Assembly (NCBI GenBank): GCA_046327915.1
Contig: JAXLXO010000009.1
Location: 112,696-176,695 of the forward strand
DNA length: 64,000 nt
Reading direction: 5' to 3'
Origin: VGTK01 sp046327915
GTDB lineage: Bacteria > Desulfobacterota > Binatia > UBA12015
Program-made: the position numbers and the translations under genes
Notes under the pieces: generated by a model
Database searches by the model: none
What the model saw: the letters and a program-made list of their open reading frames with translations, nothing else
Told to the model about the DNA's origin: nothing
Shown: positions 34,833-44,867 of the stretch, one piece after another
How positions within the stretch are numbered: position 1 is the first letter of the stretch
How the letters are laid out: each line of letters starts with the position of its first letter

Positions 34833-35783
34833 TCAGTATTCAGGCTTGAAGTCGAAGCGGTGGTGCGCCTCGATCCAGCGCACGGTGCGCGTGCGCGAGC
34901 GCATCACCACCGAGTTGGTCGTGGCGCCGCCGCGGAAGTAGCGCACGCCGGACAGCAGATGCCCGTTGGTGACGCCGGTCGCGGCGAACATGACGTTGTC
35001 GCCGACCAGATCCGCCGGCCCGTAGATGCGCGACAGGTCGCCGATGCCGGCCTCGCGCAGCCGGTTGCGCTCGTCGTCGTTGCGCGGCCGGAAGCGTCCC
35101 TGGAACTCGCCGCCGAGCGCCATGATCGCTCCCGCCGCGAGCACGCCCTGCTGCGCACCGCCGACGCCGAGCAGGATGTCGATGCCGCTGCCCGGGCGCG
35201 ACGCCGCGATGCCCGCGGCGAGGTCGCCGTCGGCGAGGATCTGCACGCGCGCGCCGGCCTTGCGCACCTGGTCGATGAGGCCGTCGTGGCGCGGGCGGTC
35301 GAGCACGACCACCGTGAGATCCTCGACGTAGACGCCCTTCGCGTCGGCGAGGGCGCGCAGGTTCTCCTGCGGCGTCTTCTCGAGGCTCACGACGCCCTTG
35401 CCCTCGGGTCCGACGGCGAGCTTGTCCATGTACGTCTCGGGGCACGACAGGATCCTGCCGCGCTCCGAGATCAGGATGATCGACAACGCGTTGGTGCCGC
35501 CGGTCGCGCACACGGTCGCGCCCTCGAGCGCGTCGAGCGCCACGTCGATCGGCGCGCCGCCGGCGCCGATGCGCTCGCCGACGAAGAGACCCTCGACCTC
35601 GCCCTCGCGGCCCTCGCCGACGACCACCGTCGCGTCGACGTCCATGGCGTGGAACGCACGCCGCATCGCGGCGCTCGCCGCACGGTCCACCGCGCTCGCG
35701 TCGCCACGTCCCATGAGGCGCGCGGACTCGAGCGCCGCGGCCTCCGTCACCCGGACCACCTCGAGGGCGAGATTGCGATCCAT
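34833..35783 (-). CDS. glpX: Fructose-1,6-bisphosphatase, class II
   Basis: The 316-residue protein has the GlpX features: ALESARLMGRGD at the start, VVVGEGREGEVEGL, IDVALDALEGATV with metal-binding residues, and SGIDILLGVGGAQQGVLAAG. It removes the 1-phosphate from fructose 1,6-bisphosphate in gluconeogenesis. Length is typical. It lies 22 bases after the stop side of homoserine dehydrogenase and may share its transcript. Confidence 0.92.
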   Translation of the reverse strand: MDRNLALEVVRVTEAAALESARLMGRGDASAVDRAASAAMRRAFHAMDVDATVVVGEGREGEVEGLFVGERIGAGGAPIDVALDALEGATVCATGGTNALSIILISERGRILSCPETYMDKLAVGPEGKGVVSLEKTPQENLRALADAKGVYVEDLTVVVLDRPRHDGLIDQVRKAGARVQILADGDLAAGIAASRPGSGIDILLGVGGAQQGVLAAGAIMALGGEFQGRFRPRNDDERNRLREAGIGDLSRIYGPADLVGDNVMFAATGVTNGHLLSGVRYFRGGATTNSVVMRSRTRTVRWIEAHHRFDFKPEY

Positions 35784-35805
35784 GTTGCGTCCGCTCCTGT
35801 CCCCG

Positions 35806-37194
35806 TCAGCCGGGGTTCTCCTCGATCCGGATCGCGACCGGCTTGCCGCTGACGCTCGGCATCTTCGCGACGCGGTCGAGCGCGCGGCGCAGGTCGCGCT
35901 CGCGCGTCCCGTGCGTGCGGATGACGATCGGCACCGCGCCGCCCGTCGAGCGCTCGCGCTGCACCACGGACGCGATCGAGATCTTCTGCTGGCCGAGCAG
36001 GCTCGCGATGCGCCCCAGCACGCCGGGCTCGTCCTGCGCGTGCACGCGCAGGTAGAACTCGCTGGTCACGTCGCCGATCGGCCGCACCTTCGCGACACGC
36101 TGGCGCGCGATCGGATAGCCCAGCGGCGCGAGACGCGGGCGTCCGAGCTCGCGCAGGTCGCGCGCGACGTCGATCACGTCGGCGACCACCGCGGTCGCGG
36201 TCGGCATCATGCCGGCGCCCTGCCCGTAGTACATCGAGCGTCCGAGCGCGTCGCCGTGCACGCACACCGCGTTGAACGCGCCGCCCACCGCCGCAAGCGG
36301 GTCGTTCGCGGGGATCATCGTCGGGTGGACGCGCGCCTCGATCGTGCTGCCGTGATCCTTGGCGATCGCGAGCAGCTTGATCGCGTAGCCGAGCTCGCGT
36401 GCGTACTCCATGTCGCTCGCGTCGACGTCGCGAATGCCCTCGGTGTGAACGGCGTCGAGCGGGACGCGCGCGCCGAAGGCGAGCTGGATCAGCAGCGTGA
36501 GCTTGTGCGCGGCGTCGATGCCGTCGACGTCGTAGGTCGGGTTCGCCTCGGCCAGGCCGGCCTTCTGCGCGTCCTTCAGGACGTCGTCGAAACTGCGACC
36601 CTCCGCCGCCATCGTGCTCAGGATGTAGTTCGACGTTCCGTTGACGATGCCGAACACGGCCGTCTGGCGATCGGCCGCGAGCGCCTCGCGCAGCGTGCGG
36701 ATGATCGGGATGCCGCCGCCGACGCTGGCCTCGAACTGGAAGCCGACGCCGCGCGCCTCCGCCGCGGCGAGGATCTCCGCACCGTGGTGCGCGAGCAGCG
36801 CCTTGTTCGCCGTGACGACGGCCTTGCCGTGCGCAATCGCGTCGAGGACGAACGTGCGCGCCGGCTCGAGCCCGCCCATGAGCTCGATCACGACGTCGAC
36901 CTTCGGATCGCGGATGAGCTCCTGCGTGCGATTGGTCAGCAGCGCGCGCGGCACCGCGACCTCGCGCTTGCGCTTCAGGTCGATGTCGGCGACGCCGACC
37001 AGCCGCAGCGGCGCACCGAGCCGCGCGCCGATCTCGGCGCCGCGGTCGCGCAGCAGCTTGATCACGCCCGAGCCGATCGTGCCCCAGCCGATCAGCGCGA
37101 CGCCGATGTGGTCGCGCTTCGCCGGCGCGTCGACCGCGGCCGAGGCCGCGCTGCGAACGTTCCCACGCGGCAACGCGCCGCTCCTGCCCTTCAC
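35806..37194 (-). CDS. hom: Homoserine dehydrogenase with ACT domain
   Basis: The GTG at 37194 has GAGGAG eight bases upstream and gives 462 residues; frames open further upstream lack support. The NAD(P) domain has GVALIGWGTIGSGVIK, and the catalytic region shows VTANKALLAHHG and TSNYILSTMAAEG, with PTYDVDGIDAAHKL. The last 80 residues are an ACT domain (LRVHAQDEPGVLGRIASLLG), which binds a feedback regulator, usually threonine. It makes homoserine for threonine and methionine. Confidence 0.95.
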   Translation of the reverse strand: MKGRSGALPRGNVRSAASAAVDAPAKRDHIGVALIGWGTIGSGVIKLLRDRGAEIGARLGAPLRLVGVADIDLKRKREVAVPRALLTNRTQELIRDPKVDVVIELMGGLEPARTFVLDAIAHGKAVVTANKALLAHHGAEILAAAEARGVGFQFEASVGGGIPIIRTLREALAADRQTAVFGIVNGTSNYILSTMAAEGRSFDDVLKDAQKAGLAEANPTYDVDGIDAAHKLTLLIQLAFGARVPLDAVHTEGIRDVDASDMEYARELGYAIKLLAIAKDHGSTIEARVHPTMIPANDPLAAVGGAFNAVCVHGDALGRSMYYGQGAGMMPTATAVVADVIDVARDLRELGRPRLAPLGYPIARQRVAKVRPIGDVTSEFYLRVHAQDEPGVLGRIASLLGQQKISIASVVQRERSTGGAVPIVIRTHGTRERDLRRALDRVAKMPSVSGKPVAIRIEENPG

Positions 37195-37318
37195 GTCGTG
37201 TGCTCCTCCCCCGTGTCCACGTTGCTGGGCCCGACTGGTTAGCACAAGGTTTTGCGGGCAGGAATGCCGGCGGCTGCACGGGCGTGGCGGCCGCGCGCGG
37301 CGGCGCGACCCGGCCCCG

Positions 37319-37972
37319 CTACGCCTGCTCGGTGGCGCGCGCCGCGGCGCGTGCGCGCAGGAACTCGATCACCGCGGGCAGGATCGAGATCACGATGATC
37401 GCCACGATCACGATGTGAAAGTTGCTCTTCACGGTCGGGATGTTGCCGAACAGGTAACCACCGCCGACGAAGAGCACGACCCACGCGATGCCGCCCGCCA
37501 CGTTGAACATCGCGAAGCGCGAGTAGCCCATCTGCCCGATGCCGGCGACGAAGGGCGCGAACGTGCGCACGATCGGGATGAAGCGCGCCAGCACGATCGT
37601 CTTGCCGCCGTGCTTCTCGTAGAAGTGCTGCGTGTGGAACAGGTGCCGCCGGTTCAGGAAGCGCGATTCGCTGGCGGTGAAGATCGCCGGTCCGACCTTC
37701 CTGCCGATCGCGTAGTTCGCGGCGTCGCCGGCGACCGCGGCGATGATCAGCAGCACGATCGCGGCCCACGGGTCGATCACCGCGTCCGGCACCGCGGCCA
37801 GCGCGCCGACGGCGAACAGCAGCGAGTCGCCCGGGAGAAACGGGGTCACGACCAGGCCGGTCTCGCAGAAGACGATCAGGAACAGCAGGGCGTAGAGCCA
37901 CGGGCCCATCGACGCCGCCAGCTGGTTCAGGCTCGCGTCGAGGTGGAGGAACGTGTGGATCAGGGCTTCCAT
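37319..37972 (-). CDS. DedA-family (SNARE-associated) membrane protein
   Basis: From the ATG at 37972 the product has 217 residues. It shows the DedA pattern: ETGLVVTPFLPGDSLLF, the conserved Gly-Asp in AGDAANYAIGRK, and GKTIVLARFIPIVRTFAPFVAG, with four or five membrane segments. DedA proteins move or balance lipid carriers in the inner membrane. In-frame sequence upstream of 37972 is Arg/Pro-rich and lacks support. Confidence 0.9.
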   Translation of the reverse strand: MEALIHTFLHLDASLNQLAASMGPWLYALLFLIVFCETGLVVTPFLPGDSLLFAVGALAAVPDAVIDPWAAIVLLIIAAVAGDAANYAIGRKVGPAIFTASESRFLNRRHLFHTQHFYEKHGGKTIVLARFIPIVRTFAPFVAGIGQMGYSRFAMFNVAGGIAWVVLFVGGGYLFGNIPTVKSNFHIVIVAIIVISILPAVIEFLRARAAARATEQA

Positions 37973-38355
37973 GTGCGCGTCAGGATCCTTTCCGGTGGTC
38001 CACCCGCGCGGCGGACGCGATCCTCCCGGAATACCGTGCCGGCGCGGATTGCGCATCCGCTTTCGCCGCCGACGGCCTCCCGGGCGTCCGTTGCGCACTG
38101 CGTCATACGCCGGATTCGCAGCAGAAACGGCCTCGACGGCCGTGGAGTTTCATGTTAGTTCCGTTGCGCCGCGAGCGGACTCGTCCGCTCGAGCGCGAGG
38201 CTGCGCTGAAGCGTTCGCCGGAGCTCGGAACCCCGTAACGCACGGGGCGTCCCGGGTCCTCCCGGCGGGCGGCCAACCCCTCGAAATCCTGTATCGGCAT
38301 GCGGGACCGAAGGTCGGGGCCGCCTGCCGGCGATTTTGGAAGGAGGCGAACCGTC
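37973..38355. other. Divergent intergenic region between DedA and pyrophosphatase genes
   Basis: This 383-base stretch separates two divergent genes and should hold promoters for both. It contains a perfect 9-base-pair palindromic hairpin with a two-base loop at 38172-38191, and a 6-base-pair stem followed by TTTCG at 38044-38065. No gene or known RNA was recognised. Confidence 0.5.
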
Positions 38356-40872
<2,517 letters not shown>

Positions 40873-40889
40873 GAGCCGACGCTCGAACG

Positions 40890-40930
40890 AGGGGCGCCGG
40901 TCGACCGACCGGCGCCCCTTCTCGTTTTCG
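40890..40930 (+). terminator. Intrinsic terminator after the pyrophosphatase gene
   Basis: A perfect 14-base-pair stem (40890-40903 with 40906-40919) and a two-base loop are followed by TTCTCGTTTTCG. It begins 18 bases after the stop codon. Because it is nearly a perfect inverted repeat it may serve both strands. Confidence 0.85.
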
Positions 40931-40931
40931 C

Positions 40932-42293
40932 TTGGATTCGCCAGGCCTGAGCGACACGCCGACGCGCGTTCTCGTCATCGACGACGTCGAGAACATCCGC
41001 GCGACGCTCGGCATCTGCCTCGAGCAGATGGGCTGCGCGGTCACCGCCGTGGCCTCCGGCGACGCGGCGCTCGCCGCCTGCCAGGCCAGCTCGTTCGACC
41101 TCGCCTTCCTCGACCTTCGCCTGGGCGCCGAGAACGGCCTCGACCTGCTGCCGCGCCTGCTCGCGGAGTGCCCCGGCGTCGCCGTCGTGGTCATCACCGC
41201 GTACGCCTCGTTCGACACGGCCGTCGAGGCGATCCGCCGCGGAGCCACCGACTACGTCCCCAAGCCCTTCACGCCGGACCAGATTCGACTGCGCGTCGAG
41301 CAGCTCGTGCAACGGCGCGCGCTGGCGCGCCGCCTCGGCGAAGTCGAGGAAGAGCTTCGCCGGACGGTTCCCGAGCTCGAGCTCGACACCGCCTCGCCGC
41401 GCATGCGCGCGGTCCTCGAGATGCTGGGGCGTGCCGCCGCATCGGATGCAGGCGTGCTGCTCCGCGGCGAGAGCGGCACCGGGAAAACCATGCTCGCGCG
41501 TGCGCTGCACGCACGCAGTCGGCGCGCCGCCGGGCCGTTCGTCGTCGTCAACTGCCCCACCCTGTCCGCGGACCTGCTGACGAGCGAGCTCTTCGGACAC
41601 GCCCGTGGTGCCTTCACGGGAGCCGTTCGCGAGCACGCAGGGCGCGTCGAGTCCGCGCACGGCGGCACGCTGTTCCTCGACGAGATCAGCGAGATCGAGC
41701 CCGGTGTTCAATCCAAGCTCCTGCGCTTCGTGCAGGACCGCGCCTTCGAGCGGGTCGGCGAGAACCGAACGCGGCACGCCGACGTGCGCGTCGTCGCTGC
41801 CTCGAACCGCGACCTCGAGGAGGAGGTCCGCGCGGGGCGCTTCCGCGAAGACCTGCTCTATCGCGTGAACGTGCTCGAGATGACGATTCCGCCGCTACGC
41901 GAGCGGCCCGAGGACATCCTCCGCCTCGCGCGTCGCTTCATCAGCTTCTTCGCCGGAGCGAGCGGCCGCGGCGTGCCGACGCTGTCGCAGGCCGCGGAGC
42001 GCGCGCTCCTCGATCATCGTTGGCCGGGCAATGTGCGCGAGTTGCGCAACGCCATCGAACGCGCGACGATCCTCTGGCCGTCGGACGTGATCGAGCCGGA
42101 GGCGTTCTCGGGGCGCATCGCGGAGGCATCCGGAGGCGGCGTCTTCGTCGGCGGCCGCTTCTCGATCGACGACCTCGAGCGCGAGCACATCCGTGCGGTC
42201 GTCGCCGCCTGCGAGACGCTCGACGAAGCCGCTCAGGTGCTGGGCATCGAGCCGTCGACCTTGTGGCGGAAGCGCAAGCGCTACGGGCTCTGA
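40932..42293 (+). CDS. Sigma-54-dependent response regulator (NtrC/AlgB-like)
   Basis: The product has about 453 residues from a TTG at 40932; no ATG or good ribosome site is present, so the start is uncertain. The receiver domain has VLVIDDVEN, the phosphoacceptor Asp in LAFLDLRLG, and the Lys of YVPKPF. The AAA+ domain shows GESGTGKTM and the sigma-54-contacting GAFTGA, then FLDEISEIEP. A Fis-type HTH ends the protein (AAQVLGIEPSTLWRKRKR). It should activate sigma-54 promoters when phosphorylated by the convergent kinase. In pseudomonads AlgB/KinB controls exopolysaccharide. Confidence 0.88.
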   Translation: MDSPGLSDTPTRVLVIDDVENIRATLGICLEQMGCAVTAVASGDAALAACQASSFDLAFLDLRLGAENGLDLLPRLLAECPGVAVVVITAYASFDTAVEAIRRGATDYVPKPFTPDQIRLRVEQLVQRRALARRLGEVEEELRRTVPELELDTASPRMRAVLEMLGRAAASDAGVLLRGESGTGKTMLARALHARSRRAAGPFVVVNCPTLSADLLTSELFGHARGAFTGAVREHAGRVESAHGGTLFLDEISEIEPGVQSKLLRFVQDRAFERVGENRTRHADVRVVAASNRDLEEEVRAGRFREDLLYRVNVLEMTIPPLRERPEDILRLARRFISFFAGASGRGVPTLSQAAERALLDHRWPGNVRELRNAIERATILWPSDVIEPEAFSGRIAEASGGGVFVGGRFSIDDLEREHIRAVVAACETLDEAAQVLGIEPSTLWRKRKRYGL

Positions 42294-44179
42294 TCCGCTG
42301 GCTTCGCGGCCCGAGGCACGGTGAACCAGAACCGGCTGCCGGTCCGAGGAGCGCTGTCGACGCCGATCCGGCCGCCGTGCGCAACGACGAGCTCGCGTGC
42401 GATCGCGAGCCCGAGACCGACGCCGCCGGCTGACGCACCGGGAACGCGGTAGAACCGGTCGAACACCAGCGCCGCGTGCTCAGGCGCGATGCCCTCGCCC
42501 TGGTCGGCAACCTCGAAGCGCGCGAAGCCGCCGTCGGCTGTCGCCCCCAGCAGCACCGTGCCGCCGGCGGGCGAGTGACGGATCGCGTTGCCCAGCAGGT
42601 TTGCGAACACGAGCTGCAGCCGGTCCGCGTCGGCCAGTACCTGCAGGGCGTCGTCCACCGGCGGCACGACCAGCGTCACGCCGCGCTCGCGCGCACGAGG
42701 ATCGGCGTGCGCGATCGCGTCACCGAGCAGGCGCGCGACAGGGACACGGGTCCGGATCAGCACGACCTCGCCGCTCTGGATGCGTGCGAGATCGAGCAAC
42801 TCGTCGACCGTGGCCTGCAGCCGTTCGCAGTCGTCGCGCGCGGTGCGCAACAGTGTCGCCCCGGTATGCATGCCGGTCTGTCCGTCTGGCTGCTCGAGGC
42901 AGAGCAGGATCGCCATGCGGAGCGACGTCAGCGGCGTGCGCAGCTCGTGCGCGACGGTCGCGACCATGTCGTTGCGCAGCTCGTCGAGCCGTCGCAGCCG
43001 CGTGACTTCCTGCAGCACGACGGTCGCACCGGCCGCGCGCAGGTCGGCCCGTTCGACCGCCGTCCCTCGCGCGAGCAGGTACTGCTCGCCGGCCTCCTTC
43101 CGCACGACGACGGCCTCGTCGATCCCACCAGGGACGTAGGGCACCCCGGTCCTCAGAACGTGGTCGCGCGCCCGTACCACTGCCGACCGGACGTCCGACG
43201 GCAACGCAGCCAGAGCATCGCGCCCGCCCGCGGTCACGGCCGTGGCTGCGAGCCCCGTCAGGCGGCCTGCCGCGGCGTTGACGCCGACGAGCGCGCCCGT
43301 GGCGTCGAACACGAGGACGGGATCGGGAATGCTGTCGATCGCCGCCTGCGACGTGCGCTGCGCGTCGATCAGCTTGCCGAGGGAGCTCGCACGATAGTCC
43401 GCGATGCTCGCGGCCATCGTATCGAAGGTGCGACCGAGCAGAGCGATCTCGTCGCGTCCGGAGACCACGGCGCGTGCATCGAAGTCGCCCGCACCGAGCC
43501 TCTCCGCCGCGCGTGTCACACGTTCGAGGCGCGCGAGGACGCGCCGCACGAGCCCCACGGAGATCGGCAGCGCTACCGCGAGGGCGAGAACCGCGGTCAT
43601 GATCACGTCGCGGACCGTGCGCTGTGCAGTCTCGCGGGCCCACGTGCTCTTCTCGAACATCGCCCCCTGATTCACGGTCAGCACGGCGTCGAGGATCTGC
43701 TTCAACTGCTCGAAGCGGGGACTGAGCTCGTCGGCATAGATCCTCGCGGCCGCGGGGCGATCACCGGCGAGCCGGGCGAACGCCGCAAACGCCTGCTCGT
43801 ACCCGGGCCACTCGCCGCGGATCTTCTCGGTCGGCGGCCGCTCGGCGTGCTCGAACACGCTCGCCTCCTGGAGGAGCAGTGCGTCCGCGAAGCGCTGCCG
43901 GTAGGCCGCCTCCGACTGCAGGAGGTCCGTGCGCCCCGTGAGCGCCAGAGACGCCGCCGTATCCAGCTGCTCGAGCGCCTCGCGCATGCGCTGCGCGGCG
44001 AGAACGCTCTGGTAGTTCTGCCGCAGCATCGCCTCGGGCTTCTCGCCGAGCCGCATCGCGGTCACGACGGTCATGCTGCCGATCGCGACGACCACGAGGA
44101 CGAGCGGCAGAATCGCCGACAGGAGCTTCGCGCGGACGCTCACGGCGACATCGTCGCAGGGGACGCGGCGATCCTCCAC
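42281..44179 (-). CDS. Membrane sensor histidine kinase (KinB-like)
   Basis: The 632-residue protein (GTG at 44179; a later GTG at 44143 is possible) has a membrane helix near residues 20-45, a periplasmic helical sensor domain, and a second helix near 195-220. HAMP (RLGAGDFDARAV), PAS-like (SIPDPVLVFDATGALVGVN), the H-box ATVAHELRTPLTSLR, and the ATPase motifs NLLGNAIRHSP, DQGEGIAP and GVGLGLAI follow. It is convergent with the regulator and overlaps its 3' end by 13 bases, so the two form a pair. The signal is unknown. Confidence 0.85.
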   Translation of the reverse strand: MEDRRVPCDDVAVSVRAKLLSAILPLVLVVVAIGSMTVVTAMRLGEKPEAMLRQNYQSVLAAQRMREALEQLDTAASLALTGRTDLLQSEAAYRQRFADALLLQEASVFEHAERPPTEKIRGEWPGYEQAFAAFARLAGDRPAAARIYADELSPRFEQLKQILDAVLTVNQGAMFEKSTWARETAQRTVRDVIMTAVLALAVALPISVGLVRRVLARLERVTRAAERLGAGDFDARAVVSGRDEIALLGRTFDTMAASIADYRASSLGKLIDAQRTSQAAIDSIPDPVLVFDATGALVGVNAAAGRLTGLAATAVTAGGRDALAALPSDVRSAVVRARDHVLRTGVPYVPGGIDEAVVVRKEAGEQYLLARGTAVERADLRAAGATVVLQEVTRLRRLDELRNDMVATVAHELRTPLTSLRMAILLCLEQPDGQTGMHTGATLLRTARDDCERLQATVDELLDLARIQSGEVVLIRTRVPVARLLGDAIAHADPRARERGVTLVVPPVDDALQVLADADRLQLVFANLLGNAIRHSPAGGTVLLGATADGGFARFEVADQGEGIAPEHAALVFDRFYRVPGASAGGVGLGLAIARELVVAHGGRIGVDSAPRTGSRFWFTVPRAAKPADQSP

Positions 44180-44260
44180 CCTCCTCCGTGGCCGTCTCCG
44201 TGCCGGGTGCCCCCTGGCCGCCGGGCCACCCGCGGAAGCGTAGCGGGCACGAGGAGTCTC

Positions 44261-44662
44261 CTAAGCCGCCATCGCGTTGCGCAGCGCCCGCAGCGCACGC
44301 TCGACACGGCCCTCGACCGCGGGCACCCCGAGCGCGAGCGCACCCGGCCGGTTCAACTCGAACCCGATCTCCCGGTCGAACTCGCTCGCGGCCGAGAGCG
44401 TGAACGACTTCCGGATCCGCGGCCGGAGCTGCGCGATCGCGTCGTAAACCGGCGTGCCCGGCCCGGTGTGAACCGTGCCACCGTCGCGCAGCGCGCGAAG
44501 CATGCCTTCGAGCACCTCGGTCGCCTTCTCGAAGACGGCCTGCTGCTCACGCTGCTCCTCCGCAACCTTCTCCGGGTTGCGCTCGCGCATCGAGCGCATC
44601 AGCAACGGCACCGCGATCGCGATCACCAACGATCCCAGGGCAATCCACATCCAGGCTTCCAC
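44261..44662 (-). CDS. Small single-pass membrane protein of unknown function
   Basis: The GTG at 44662 has AAGGAGG four bases before it and gives 133 residues. An N-terminal membrane helix (WMWIALGSLVIAIAVPLL) is followed by a basic stretch and a helical, charged domain (EEQREQQAVFEKATEVLEGM), then an alpha-beta-like part. No family was recognised. It lies 205 bases downstream of recG. That gap includes a possible stem-loop around 44796-44836 but no T-run. Confidence 0.6.
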   Translation of the reverse strand: MEAWMWIALGSLVIAIAVPLLMRSMRERNPEKVAEEQREQQAVFEKATEVLEGMLRALRDGGTVHTGPGTPVYDAIAQLRPRIRKSFTLSAASEFDREIGFELNRPGALALGVPAVEGRVERALRALRNAMAA

Positions 44663-44867
44663 GCGTCCTCCTTCTCCGGCCACGGCCGCCGGACCGGAAC
44701 GCGACACGCACGTGGAGTGCCGAAGGAAGAGCCCCGCAGAATCGGACTTCTCGCCGCGAACGTCCTGCGAATTGCATGATCGCGGCGGGTGGGCACTGCG
44801 CGGTGCAGTGTGACGAGGCACCCACCGAGGCAGCCACCGGCCGGGCCGGTGACGACCGACGCGGCTC

